From Actinomadura harenae (GTDB taxonomy: Bacteria > Actinomycetota > Actinomycetes > Streptosporangiales > Streptosporangiaceae), in the NCBI RefSeq assembly GCF_003696215.1, contig NZ_RFFG01000009.1:1-64000 (forward strand): a DNA stretch of 64,000 nucleotides, read 5' to 3'. The notes under the pieces were generated by a model. The model saw only the letters and a list, made by a program, of their open reading frames with translations, was not told the DNA's origin and made no database searches. A program made the translations under genes and the position numbers. Positions within the stretch are counted from its first letter, which is position 1, and each line of letters begins with the position of its first letter. Shown piece after piece: positions 25,726 through 34,287 of the stretch.

Positions 25726-26474
25726 GCGAACGGCCCCAGCCGCACCCCGGCCTCCTCCAGCGCCGCCCGGACGCCCCGCGCCAGCGCCACCGCGCCCGGC
25801 GTGTCACCGTGCACGCACATCGACCGCGGGGCGAGCGTCACCTCCGACCCGTCCACGGCCGTGACCCGCCCCTCCGTCGCCATCCGGACGGCCCGCTCGG
25901 CCACCCGCGCCGGATCGTGCACGACCGCGCCCGGCTCGCGCCGCGACACGAGCCGTCCCTCAGGCGTGTACGCGCGGTCGGCGAAACACTCCTCGACGAC
26001 CGTCAGACCGTCCGCGACCTCGTACAACGCCGAGCCCGGAAGCGTGAGGACCGGCAATGTCGTGTCATAGGCGCGCACCGCGTCGGCGACCGCGCGCGCC
26101 TGCGCCGGATCGCGGGCCAGCCGGTTGTAGAGCGCGCCGTGCGGCTTCACGTACGACACCCGCCCGCCCTCGGCACGCGCTATCCCGTCCAGCGCGGCGA
26201 CCTGGTACAGCACCTCGGCGGTCAGCTCCTCGGGCGCCACGTCCATCTCACGCCGCCCGAACCCGGCGAGGTCGCGGTAGGAGACCTGCGCCCCGACCGC
26301 CACACCCCGCTCGACCGCCGCCGCGCACACCCGCCGCATGATCAGCGGATCGCCCGCGTGGAACCCGCACGCCACGTTCGCGCTCGTGATCACGTCCAGC
26401 AGGGCCAGGTCGTCGCCCAGCTCCCAGACGCCGAACCCCTCACCGAGGTCGGCGTTGATGTCCATCACCGGCAT
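25722..26474 (-). CDS. pxpA: 5-oxoprolinase subunit A (LamB/YcsF family)
   Basis: This 250-residue TIM-barrel-like protein has the hallmarks MDINADLGEGFGVWE, ITSANVACGFHAGDPLIMRR, GAQVSYRDLAGFGRREM, YVKPHGALYN and CVHGDTPGAVALA. These match PxpA of E. coli, the hydrolytic subunit of the three-part 5-oxoprolinase. It is the first gene of pxpABC. Only 30 bp separate it from the upstream small protein at 26505, so the operon may read through from the TY-Chap cluster, though this is not shown. Confidence 0.93.
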   Translation of the reverse strand: MPVMDINADLGEGFGVWELGDDLALLDVITSANVACGFHAGDPLIMRRVCAAAVERGVAVGAQVSYRDLAGFGRREMDVAPEELTAEVLYQVAALDGIARAEGGRVSYVKPHGALYNRLARDPAQARAVADAVRAYDTTLPVLTLPGSALYEVADGLTVVEECFADRAYTPEGRLVSRREPGAVVHDPARVAERAVRMATEGRVTAVDGSEVTLAPRSMCVHGDTPGAVALARGVRAALEEAGVRLGPFA

Positions 26475-26504
26475 GGCTCAAGATGTACCACCGCGAGGCG
26501 CGGT

Positions 26505-26873
26505 TCAGACCGCCTTCTCCACCAGGCCGGTCACCTCGCCGCGCGGCGCCCACGCCTGGTACACGCCCCGGTCGAACGACTCCAGCCCGAGCCGCTCGGC
26601 GACCGCCGCGCGTCCCCCGGCGTACTCCACCCGCAACCAGTCGTCATGCTCGCCGAGCACCGCGAACGGCTCTCCGCGCCACGTGCAGCGCGTGCTCACG
26701 TACGCGAGCCGCGTCACCTCGCCCACCGGCACGACCCGGACGTACCGCTCCGCCGTGACCTCCTCGAACCCGTCGGCGGGACGCGCCCGGTACAGCCGGA
26801 CGTCGTCCCCGTCCGGACTCGCCTCGTACTCCTCGCCCCGCCAGTCCGCGACGTACCCGTGCCGGACGCTCAT
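26505..26873 (-). CDS. Small conserved-looking protein coupled to the TY-Chap/SseB gene
   Basis: This 122-residue protein is of no family I recognise. It is acidic, without signal peptide or membrane segment, and rich in aromatic residues arranged as alternating short strands (HGYVADWRGEEYEAS, VRLYRAR, YVRVVPVGEVTRLAYVSTRCTWRGEPFAVLGEHDDWLRVEY), suggesting an SH3-like or small beta-barrel fold. Its ATG lies within the stop of the 601-residue gene (ATGA overlap), so the two proteins are made together and may interact. An immunity or chaperone-partner role is inference from this linkage only. Confidence 0.7.
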   Translation of the reverse strand: MSVRHGYVADWRGEEYEASPDGDDVRLYRARPADGFEEVTAERYVRVVPVGEVTRLAYVSTRCTWRGEPFAVLGEHDDWLRVEYAGGRAAVAERLGLESFDRGVYQAWAPRGEVTGLVEKAV

Positions 26874-28675
26874 TCCCCACTCTCCCCACGCGCGTGCCGT
26901 CCCCGAGGCGCATCAGGCCGGGTCTCGGACGGCCGCTCCCCACGGCCGGACGCCACGAACCCGCGCGCGCCCTCGACGGCCCCGCCCGGAGCCCCCGCGA
27001 ACCCGCGCGCGCCCTCGGCCGGTCCACCCGCCGCCGTTCGCTCCCGCGCGGGCTCGACCGGGTTGTTCGGGGCCGCCGTCGCGGGGTTGCGGGGCGGGGC
27101 CGGGGCGTCCTTGGGAGCCGCGGGGCCCGCGAACATCGTCGTCGGCGTCCGGCTCCTCCTCGTGGCCGGGGGACCGGCGCGGCGAGTGGAACGGGGCGTC
27201 CGGGGCTTGTCGGCGCCGCGCGCCGTCGCCAGCCGGATACGCCAGCGCCGCAGGTCGGCGTCATAGACGGCGACCAGCGTCGGACGTCCCTCGCGCGCGA
27301 GCCGGTGCATCTCCGCGCCATGCGGCAGGCGCTGGCTGTCCACCTTGAACTCGGCGACCGGCGCACCGGACGGCGCCTGCTCCTCCCCGCTCGGCGGACT
27401 CCGGAACAGCGTGGACTTCAGGGCGGGCCACCGGATCACGTGCACCGCGTCCATGCCCGCCTCGAACGGCGCCCCGGGACTCTCCAGCCCCAGAGCCTGG
27501 ACGAGCCGCTCCGGACGGGTCAGCTCCGCCACGTCCTGAAGCCTGTGCACGTACCCGGCGACCAGGTCGTACCCGCCGTCCAGGTAGTGCGTGACGTGCT
27601 CGGGCCGCAGCACCTTCTGCATCATGACCACCACCGGCGCCGGAACCGGCTCGGGGCGCGTCACCTGCGGGATGGCGTCCGGACGCGTGACCTGCGAGAC
27701 GGCGTCCGGACGCGTCGCCTGCGGAAGCCGCTCGAGCCGCGTCACCTGCGGCGGCGCGGGCGCCGCCGCGGCCCGCGACCGTCCGGCCACGTGCCTGTCG
27801 GACGGGTCCGGCGGCCGCACCGCGCCGCCCGGCGCCGCGATCGGCGCGGTCGGGACCGGCGTCTTCGGAAGCGTGTTCGTGTCCAGGTAGGACGCGCTGG
27901 GCAGCCCGGGGTTGACGGCGAGCCGCCAGTCGGGATGCGGCCAGTCCCGCACCAGGTCGGACACCGTGGAAGTCTGGTGATGGACGGCCTGCCCCCGCAG
28001 CGACCGGTCCATCGCCTCGGGGGACGTGAAGGCCAGCACGAACGTCCCGCCGCCGAACTGCGCGGTCGCGAAATGCCGTCCGCCGTCGCCGTCCGCCGCG
28101 CCCGGCGTGGGCAGGTACAGGGTCGCGCGGGCGAGCAGGTCCAGGTATCCCTCCTGGTCACCGCGCTCGCGGGCGACCGCCAGGGCACGCTCGGTCTCGG
28201 CCTCACCGGCCGGCGCGCCCGGGGCGGTCTCGGCCTCCGGCACGGCGGACGGGATCCCGAGCGAGGGCAGCGCCAGCGGAGTCCCGCTCTCCGCACCGGT
28301 CATCCCGGCCTGGTACACGAGCCCCTCCGGAGACCGGACGCCGTACGCGTCCCGCAGCACGCCCGCCATCCGCTTCGCCAGATCACCGCACGGACGTGGA
28401 CGCGTCGCGTCCGGCGCCTCCACCTGGATCCACCAGTTGAGCCGCTCGTCGCCGTCGGGCTCGTTCCAGCCGTGCCCGGACAGCTTCCGCTCCTGCCGTC
28501 CCGACAGCGGGACGGGCAGGAACGCGTTCCCGACCGCCTCCGCGTGCAGGGCCCGGTCCGCGCGCAGCACCTGCGTGTAGGGAAGCCCGGTGGGCCCCTG
28601 CACGATCAGGAACGCGCGGTCGGGCAGCCGCAGCAGCTCGGCGCCCAGCCGGTCGACGAAGTCGCTCCAGTCCAC
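26870..28675 (-). CDS. TY-Chap/SseB-like multidomain protein, 601 residues
   Basis: The N-terminal ~125 residues (MDWSDFVDRLGAELLRLPDRAFLIVQ...WWIQVEAP...GVLRDAYGVRSPEGLVYQA) resemble the TY-Chap chaperone-like domain found in actinomycetes. Residues 160-265 (ERALAVARERGDQEGYLDLLARATLYLPTP...VLAFTSPEAM...WRLAVNPGLP) resemble SseB. A short QVTRPDAIP repeat linker follows, then a third domain (340-490; VMMQKVLRPEHVTHYLDGGYDLVAGYVHRLQDV) of unknown function, and a disordered Arg/Pro/Ala tail. It is soluble, with no signal peptide. The N-terminus aligns with that of the 1006-residue neighbour, so the two are paralogues. A chaperone or scaffold role is family-based inference. Confidence 0.75.
   Translation of the reverse strand: MDWSDFVDRLGAELLRLPDRAFLIVQGPTGLPYTQVLRADRALHAEAVGNAFLPVPLSGRQERKLSGHGWNEPDGDERLNWWIQVEAPDATRPRPCGDLAKRMAGVLRDAYGVRSPEGLVYQAGMTGAESGTPLALPSLGIPSAVPEAETAPGAPAGEAETERALAVARERGDQEGYLDLLARATLYLPTPGAADGDGGRHFATAQFGGGTFVLAFTSPEAMDRSLRGQAVHHQTSTVSDLVRDWPHPDWRLAVNPGLPSASYLDTNTLPKTPVPTAPIAAPGGAVRPPDPSDRHVAGRSRAAAAPAPPQVTRLERLPQATRPDAVSQVTRPDAIPQVTRPEPVPAPVVVMMQKVLRPEHVTHYLDGGYDLVAGYVHRLQDVAELTRPERLVQALGLESPGAPFEAGMDAVHVIRWPALKSTLFRSPPSGEEQAPSGAPVAEFKVDSQRLPHGAEMHRLAREGRPTLVAVYDADLRRWRIRLATARGADKPRTPRSTRRAGPPATRRSRTPTTMFAGPAAPKDAPAPPRNPATAAPNNPVEPARERTAAGGPAEGARGFAGAPGGAVEGARGFVASGRGERPSETRPDAPRGRHARGESGE
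27657..27764 (-). repeat. 27-bp coding repeat, about four units
   Basis: About four imperfect tandem units begin with CGCGTSACCTGCGRGA and encode the nine-residue motif (Q)VTRPDAIPQ / ATRPDAVSQ / VTRPEPVP in the linker of the 601-residue protein. Unit boundaries fall every 27 bp at 27657, 27684, 27711 and 27738. Confidence 0.8.
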
Positions 28676-28750
28676 TCGGTCCAGCCTTCACGTCCGCGGG
28701 TCGGGGAGACGACCGTAGCGGAGCGCCGCCGTCCCCGCCCCCACCAGTAT

Positions 28751-31700
28751 CTACTCGCCCCGCCGGCCGGGCAGCGCGTCCGCCCGGACCGGGGCCCACA
28801 CGCCGCCGACGGCGTCGTACACCGCGACGGGCGTCCCGTCCCCGGTCCCGTCCGTCTCCCAGAGCGCCGTCCCATGCTGAAGCCGCAGCAGCAGCGCGTC
28901 CGAGGGCCGCACCTCCGTCACGAACCCGGCGTCCGGCACCGGAGCCGCCGCCGGCATCGCCGCCGTCCCATGCGCCCCCAGACCCGGCAGGACGGGCATC
29001 CCGGACGTGTCGAGCTCGCGCAGCCCCGCAGAGTCCCGCCGTCCGGCTCCCGCCCCGGCGAACGCGTCCCGCAACTCGGACACGCGCGACTTCCGCCCCC
29101 CGGCCGCCTCGTCCTGCCGGACGTCCGCACCCGCGGGCTCCTCGGTAGCACCAGCCGGAACATCCCGCCCAGAACCACCCGCGACGCCCGGCTGCCCGGG
29201 CCCAGACGCCACGCCGAACACGTTCTCCTGGCCAGGCACACCGGACGAACCACCCGGCACGCCCATACTCGGCATCCCAGCCGCCGCGACCGCATCACCC
29301 TGCGCCGACTGACCGGCCATATCGGCCACGCCAAGCGGCTCCATGTCGCTCTGCGGGGGCAGACCGGGCCCATCGCCCAAACCGAACGCCGGCTGCCCGA
29401 CGTCACCGACCCCCGCGAGCGCATCGCCCTGCGCAGAGAAGCCCGCAGCGTCAACCGCACCAAACGACGGCTGCCCAGCGTCACCGGCCCCCGTGAACCC
29501 GTCGCCCTGCGCGGGCAGACCGGGTGCGTCGGCCGGGCCGAACGTGGGTTGCTCGGAGACGCCCGCGCCCGCATAGCCGTCACTTTGCGCAGGCAGGTTC
29601 GGCGCGTCGGCCGGGCCGAGCGGTTGCCCAGGCGCTCCGGGCACGGTGAGTGCGTCGCCTGGGCCGAACGACGCCTGCTCGGGCGCGAATACGGCGCTCT
29701 GCACAGGGAGGCCCGCGGTGTCAGCCGCACCATACGGCGGCCGCCCGGCGTCACCGGACGCCGCGAGCCCGTCGCCCTGCGCGGGGAAGCTGGGCGCGTC
29801 GCCCAGGCCGAACGTCGGCCGGCCGGCGTCCCCGGACGCCGCGAGCGCGTCGTCCTGCGCGGGCGGGTTCGGCACGTCGGCCGGGCCGAAGTGCGGTTGT
29901 CCAGGGTCAGCGGCCCCCGTGAACGCATCGCCCGGCGCGGGGAAGCCCGGCGCGTCGGCCGCGCCGAGCGGCAGGCGGTCGGGTGCTCCGGCCGCTGGGA
30001 ACGCGTCGTCTTGCGGAGGGAGGTTCGGTGCGTCGGCCGGGCCGAACGGAGGCTGGCCGGGCGCCGTGAACGCGTCGCCTTGCGCAGGCGGTTGGCCGGA
30101 TGCACCGGCCCCCGTGAGTGCGTCGCCTTGTGTGGGGAGGCCGGGGACGTCGGCCGGGCCGTAGGGAGGCTGTCCGGGGGCCGTGAAGGCGTCGAACGGC
30201 ACCGGAACGGCCGGCGCGGACGGCTGCCCGGGCGCACCGTGCGGGGTGAGCGGGGCACCCTGGCCGGACGCGGTGAGGGGGCCCGGTATCGGCACCACGT
30301 CGTGTTGCGTCATCTCCAGCGGAGAGGGCACGTCCTGCGGGGCGTTGACCAAGCTGGACGGGCCGAATCCGTCGCGTGGTGCGGGCACGGGCATGCCCGG
30401 AGCGGCGGCTTCGTCGTGCTGCGGGGTTCCGAACGGTGTCGTCCCCGGCAGCCCGTCCGCCTGGCCGGGCGCGGCGAACTGGTCGTGGATCACCGGCAGG
30501 CCGGGCATCTGCGGGGTCGCGGACGGATGCTGCCCCCCGGCCACACCCGGCGAGCGAGGCGCGCCGAACTCGTCATGCTGCGCCGGAACACCCAGCGGCG
30601 CGTACTGGTCGGGCTGCGCGTGGGGCTGGACGGCCTTGAGGTCGTGCCGGGTGTGCGCGTCGGAGTCCGACATCCCGGACGTGTCCCCCGGGGAGGGCGG
30701 CGTGGCCGACGGGATGCTCACCCCGCCGGACGGCGGCGGCACCGGGGCGCCGGACCCGGGCCGGACGGAGCCCAGCCGGGCGACGGCGGTGATGTCCAGG
30801 TGGATCTCGCTCGCGAGTCCGGGGTTGATGGCGAGCTGCCAGGCCGGGTCCGGCCAGTTGGCGGACAGGTCGGCGAAGGACGTCCGGCGGAACGCGGTCT
30901 GGTTGGGCGACACGCGGGCGAGCGCGCCCGGGGACGTGAAGACCGTGATGTACGTGCCCGCCCCGAGGCTGATCGTCGGCGGGACCGTCTCGCCCGGGGC
31001 GCCGGGGAAGACCAGGTCGGCGGTGGGCAGCAGGTCGAAGTAGGTCGTGTGGTCGCCGCGTTCCTTGGCCTCGGCCAGGCGCGGCTCGATCTCGTCCGCG
31101 ACGGCGGTCCCGCCGGGAGCGGGCGCCGCGCCGGACAGCACGTCCTGGATGGACGGCACGCCCCCCGGAAGCACCTGCCCCCCGGTGGCCTCCGGCGTCG
31201 CCGGGTGGCCCGCGAAACCGTTCGGAGCCGGGACGCCGGGCTCGGCCGCCAGGACGCCGGGCTCCGGAACGGGACCCTGGCCGGATCCGGCCAGGGCGTC
31301 GGAGGACCGCGTCCGGGTGACGCGGGACGGGTCGGCGCAGTCGAGTCCGAGGTCCGGGAGGCCGACGAGCCCGGTGCCGTGCCGGTGGAAGGACTCGTAC
31401 ACCAGGTCGGACGGGCGCCGGACGGCCTGGACGTCGCGCAGCGCCGTGACCATGACCTCGGCGAGCCGCGCGTAGTCGGCCGCGGTCGCGATCGCGGGCA
31501 GCTCCGTCCACCAGTTGCGCGGTCCGGCCATGCCGGGTTCCGCCGGCGGACGCCAGCCCGACTCGCTCATGACCTCTTCGTCCGCGAGGGTGAGAAGCAG
31601 GGGACCGTCGAGGAAGTTGTTGCTGACCGCCTCGGCGTAGAGCCGGTCCGGCTCCCGCATCGCCTGGACATAGTGGCGGCTCTCGTCACGCTCCCGGACG

Positions 31701-31771
31701 ATCAGGATCGTGTCCCGTTCCAGGGCCGCCAGCTCACGCCCCAGGCGCCGAGCGAACTCGGACCACTCCAA
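28751..31771 (-). CDS. TY-Chap/SseB-like protein with a 26-residue repeat array, 1006 residues
   Basis: The N-terminus (EWSEFARRLGRELAALERDTILIVRE...NWWTELPAIA...VRRPSDLVYESF) parallels the TY-Chap-like domain of the downstream paralogue, and residues 225-335 (EAKERGDHTTYFDLLPTADLVFPG...ITVFTSPGAL...WQLAINPGLASEIHLD) parallel its SseB domain. The rest is mainly a low-complexity array of about 12 units near GDAFTGAGDAGQPSFGPADAPGLPAQ, then a short ordered C-terminus ending VAVYDAVGGVWAPVRADALPGRRGE. TTG 31771 is chosen because it aligns with the paralogue's start and has GGGAG 8 bp upstream. The function is unknown; an extended spacer or multivalent scaffold is suggested. Confidence 0.75.
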   Translation of the reverse strand: MEWSEFARRLGRELAALERDTILIVRERDESRHYVQAMREPDRLYAEAVSNNFLDGPLLLTLADEEVMSESGWRPPAEPGMAGPRNWWTELPAIATAADYARLAEVMVTALRDVQAVRRPSDLVYESFHRHGTGLVGLPDLGLDCADPSRVTRTRSSDALAGSGQGPVPEPGVLAAEPGVPAPNGFAGHPATPEATGGQVLPGGVPSIQDVLSGAAPAPGGTAVADEIEPRLAEAKERGDHTTYFDLLPTADLVFPGAPGETVPPTISLGAGTYITVFTSPGALARVSPNQTAFRRTSFADLSANWPDPAWQLAINPGLASEIHLDITAVARLGSVRPGSGAPVPPPSGGVSIPSATPPSPGDTSGMSDSDAHTRHDLKAVQPHAQPDQYAPLGVPAQHDEFGAPRSPGVAGGQHPSATPQMPGLPVIHDQFAAPGQADGLPGTTPFGTPQHDEAAAPGMPVPAPRDGFGPSSLVNAPQDVPSPLEMTQHDVVPIPGPLTASGQGAPLTPHGAPGQPSAPAVPVPFDAFTAPGQPPYGPADVPGLPTQGDALTGAGASGQPPAQGDAFTAPGQPPFGPADAPNLPPQDDAFPAAGAPDRLPLGAADAPGFPAPGDAFTGAADPGQPHFGPADVPNPPAQDDALAASGDAGRPTFGLGDAPSFPAQGDGLAASGDAGRPPYGAADTAGLPVQSAVFAPEQASFGPGDALTVPGAPGQPLGPADAPNLPAQSDGYAGAGVSEQPTFGPADAPGLPAQGDGFTGAGDAGQPSFGAVDAAGFSAQGDALAGVGDVGQPAFGLGDGPGLPPQSDMEPLGVADMAGQSAQGDAVAAAGMPSMGVPGGSSGVPGQENVFGVASGPGQPGVAGGSGRDVPAGATEEPAGADVRQDEAAGGRKSRVSELRDAFAGAGAGRRDSAGLRELDTSGMPVLPGLGAHGTAAMPAAAPVPDAGFVTEVRPSDALLLRLQHGTALWETDGTGDGTPVAVYDAVGGVWAPVRADALPGRRGE
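29290..30200 (-). repeat. Degenerate ~78-bp coding repeat array
   Basis: About 910 bp of the 1006-residue gene consist of roughly 12 diverged units of 78 bp (26 residues). The consensus is close to GDAFTGAGD-GQPxFGPADAPGLPAQ. Invariant positions are the acidic pair at the start, the G-QP/G-RP turn, FGPAD and LPAQ. Unit lengths vary slightly (16-38 residues), and two units appear fused or shortened. The complement strand also stays open through the array, which is why large false antisense frames appear there. Confidence 0.85.
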
Positions 31772-31780
31772 CAAGATCAC

Positions 31781-32145
31781 TCCCTACGGCCCGGGGGTGC
31801 CCCCCGGTTCCCCCCGTCGATCACTGCCCGGTTCGATGATTGTCGGCCGGGACGCTTTCTGGCAAACCGGGCCGCTCGCCCCAACCCCGGCACGCGCCCT
31901 CCGCGCCCACCCTCAGCGCCCACCCTCCGAACCGAGCCCCGTGCCACACCGTCACACCCGAACGCGGGGCGTGCGGGCGGCGTGGTGTTTCTCCAGCTAC
32001 GGACCCGGGCGGCGGCGGCACACCCCACCCTGCACCGGTCCGGCCCACGTCACAGCCTCGCCCACCCCAAGCTTCGCCCCAGACCACGGCACCCTTCGGC
32101 ACCCTTCGCGGCCCTCCCCGCCGGGCCCCGCTCACACCCGCGACG
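31781..32145. other. 365-bp gap between the DUF1841-type and TY-Chap genes
   Basis: No gene is supported here. It should carry the promoter of the leftward TY-Chap operon near its left end, and possibly a terminator of the DUF1841-type gene. It contains a 10-bp tandem duplication (CGGCACCCTT twice, near 32087-32106) and repeated C-rich GCGCCCACCCTC motifs near 31910-31930. There is no strong hairpin, so readthrough from 32146 into the operon is possible. Confidence 0.45.
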
Positions 32146-33768
32146 TCACCCCGGAGGCGGCTCGTGGCGCAGGACGTGCAGCGAGGCGCGGAACGCGCGC
32201 GGGTCGTGCCCGCTCCGGTCCATCACGGCGATCAGCCGGTGCATGACCTCGTGCCGTTCGTAGCCCACGTCCAGCAGCGCCTGCGCGGTCTCCCACAGCT
32301 GGGGCGGGTCGCCCTGCCAGAGCCGCTCGGCGAGCCGTTCGTGGGCCTCGAGGTGCTCCTCCGGCGCGCCCGGATGCTCCAGTTCGAGCAGGATGCGCCG
32401 GTCCGCCGGATCGGACGGGTCGAGGACCGAGAGGTCGATCGTGCCGTGCCGTCCCGACACCCGGTGCCGCCCGGACAGGAACGGCATCGCGAAGGCGCGC
32501 CGCGGCAGCGCCTCGAGGTCGCCGTCCGGGAGCAGCCGGTCCACGATGTCGCGGTCGAGGCCGAACGAGGACGGGTCACGGTAGGCGTCGGGGAACTTCG
32601 CCGTGGCGTCCCATACGGCGTCGAGCGTCGCGCGGATCGCGGCGTCCGGCAGGCCGGTGCGGTGTCCCGCCCATCGCACCCACGCGGCGAGGACGTGCGG
32701 GACGGCCTCCTGCTCGGCCTGCGACAGCAGCACCTTGCGCGGCAGCCAGTCCAGCAGGAACATCTCGCACTTGACCGGGCTCACCCGCAGCGGGCGGCCG
32801 AAGTCGTGCGTGCATCCGTAGTCGATGATCCGGTCCACGCAGCGGCTCGCGGCGGCCGTGTCGGACAGGCCGCCCGCCTCGTCGGACGCCAGGAACCGGA
32901 CGGCGAGGTCGGCGCGCCGGTCCGCGCCGTGCACGGCCGGCTGCGGCACCCGCCCGCCGGTCGGCAGCGCCCGCACCCGGTGCCGGACGAACGCGTGGTA
33001 GGACCCGAAGCTGTCGTCGACCGTCGCGTCCGGTGTCTCGTTGGTGTGGTCGAGGCAGCGCTGGAGCAGCGCCCGCGCGTCGCGGGGCTCGACCTCCTCG
33101 AACCGCATCAGCGGGTTCGTCGCGGCCTCGTTCCGGCAGTGGTCGAGCAGCCGGTCGATCCGGGACGACACCCACGCGTCCCGGAGCGTCCCGCACGCGG
33201 GCGGGCGCTCGCCCGGCAGCCGCGTCCCGACCACGCCCGGCCTCGCCCGGTCCACGAGGACGACCAGCGCGTGCCGGTCGGACGCGCCGCCGTCGCCGCG
33301 CGGGTACTCGAAGACGCAGATGACCGACTCCTGGTCGCCGTACACGTCGCGGGACACGTAGCACTCGCGCGGCTCGACCATCCCGACCCGGTCGGACCAG
33401 ATCGGCCGCGCGACGCCGAGGTCCATCAGCTCGAGCGCGGCCCGCTCGGCGCGCGCCGCCTGGCCCCGCGTCCCGAGGCAGGTCACCCCGGTGAGCAGGG
33501 CGAGCGCCGCCGGGCTGCCGACCCGTCCGGAGTGCGCGACGAGGGCCTCGCCGACGACCTCCTCGACGTCCCCGTCCACGGCGCGCTGCCCCCACCACGA
33601 GCCGAGGATCTCGCTCACGATCAACTCGGCGTCGAGGGGGCTTCGCACGGCCAGCAGCTCGCGCGCGTGCCGCAGCATCCCATCGAAGATCGCGGCGATC
33701 TCGCCGCTCTGCACCGGCGGCTCGGACGCGGGCTCCCCGGCGGACGGAAGGCTGCTACGGGGACTCAC
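32146..33768 (-). CDS. DUF1841-containing protein, 540 residues
   Basis: The C-terminal ~80 residues (DPADRRILLELEHPGAPEEHLEAHERLAERLWQGDPPQLWETAQALLDVGYERHEVMHRLIAVM) match the DUF1841 pattern seen in actinomycetes. The N-terminal ~450 residues are helical, unrecognised, and contain ILGSWWGQRAVDGDVEEVVGEALVAH and a CTHDFGRPLRVSPVKCEMFLLDWLPRKVLL stretch. There is no signal peptide or membrane segment. The GTG at 33768 is chosen; upstream in-frame codons give only arginine/proline-rich sequence. It lies upstream of the TY-Chap operon, same strand. Function is unknown. Confidence 0.75.
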   Translation of the reverse strand: MSPRSSLPSAGEPASEPPVQSGEIAAIFDGMLRHARELLAVRSPLDAELIVSEILGSWWGQRAVDGDVEEVVGEALVAHSGRVGSPAALALLTGVTCLGTRGQAARAERAALELMDLGVARPIWSDRVGMVEPRECYVSRDVYGDQESVICVFEYPRGDGGASDRHALVVLVDRARPGVVGTRLPGERPPACGTLRDAWVSSRIDRLLDHCRNEAATNPLMRFEEVEPRDARALLQRCLDHTNETPDATVDDSFGSYHAFVRHRVRALPTGGRVPQPAVHGADRRADLAVRFLASDEAGGLSDTAAASRCVDRIIDYGCTHDFGRPLRVSPVKCEMFLLDWLPRKVLLSQAEQEAVPHVLAAWVRWAGHRTGLPDAAIRATLDAVWDATAKFPDAYRDPSSFGLDRDIVDRLLPDGDLEALPRRAFAMPFLSGRHRVSGRHGTIDLSVLDPSDPADRRILLELEHPGAPEEHLEAHERLAERLWQGDPPQLWETAQALLDVGYERHEVMHRLIAVMDRSGHDPRAFRASLHVLRHEPPPG

Positions 33769-33914
33769 GCCCCCTAGCTTCTCAGATCCCGGACCCCGGA
33801 ACGCGGCACTTGCCCACCCGGCGGACCTCGAACCCCGGTTCGACCAGGTGAACTCCAGCACACCCGCCCGTCCCTGAGACCGGCCGCCGGGAGGCGGATC
33901 ACGCGCCGCGCCGG

Positions 33915-34163
33915 TCAGCCGCCGCGGGCCCAGGGGGTGACGCTGCCGGACGGCGGGGCCGACTTGACGCGGCAGGTGAGCTGCTCGCGCGCCATGCGTT
34001 CGACCAGGTCGAGGGTGGGGGACAGGCCCAGGTGGGTCATGCGCGCCTGGACGTCGGCGACGCACCGCGCCACGTCCTCCAGCGGGAAGATCACGAACTC
34101 GGCGGCCAGTCTCAGCGTGAGCAGGTCGCGGATCTCGCTCCGGTGATCGGCAAGTGCAGGCAT
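33915..34163 (-). CDS. Small helical protein (three-helix-bundle-like), 82 residues
   Basis: The sequence MPALADHRSEIRDLLTLRL, AAEFVIFPLEDVARCVADVQARMTH and SPTLDLVERMAREQLTCRV suggests three amphipathic helices. This resembles the short three-helix dimerisation domain found alone or fused to phosphatase-like proteins in actinomycetes, but at low similarity. GGAG is placed 8 bp before the ATG, supporting a real gene. The neighbours (DUF1841-type gene upstream in space, cytochrome b downstream) give no functional hint. Confidence 0.6.
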   Translation of the reverse strand: MPALADHRSEIRDLLTLRLAAEFVIFPLEDVARCVADVQARMTHLGLSPTLDLVERMAREQLTCRVKSAPPSGSVTPWARGG

Positions 34164-34287
34164 CGCACATCTCCGCGCCGAAGGGCCGGCGGCCGGGGGT
34201 GAACCGCCGGGTGGAGGCGCGGCCGGACGCGCACCGCCCGTCAGGCCGCCGCAGCCGCCTCGATGTTCGGCGTGTCAGCGCCGCCTG

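Noticed and set aside
26894..32263. A 1789-residue open frame on the + strand opposite the TY-Chap cluster
   Set aside because: It is antisense to the two TY-Chap genes, is Arg/Gly/His-rich and without domains, and exists because GC-rich codons leave complementary frames open; the leftward genes have domains and ribosome sites.
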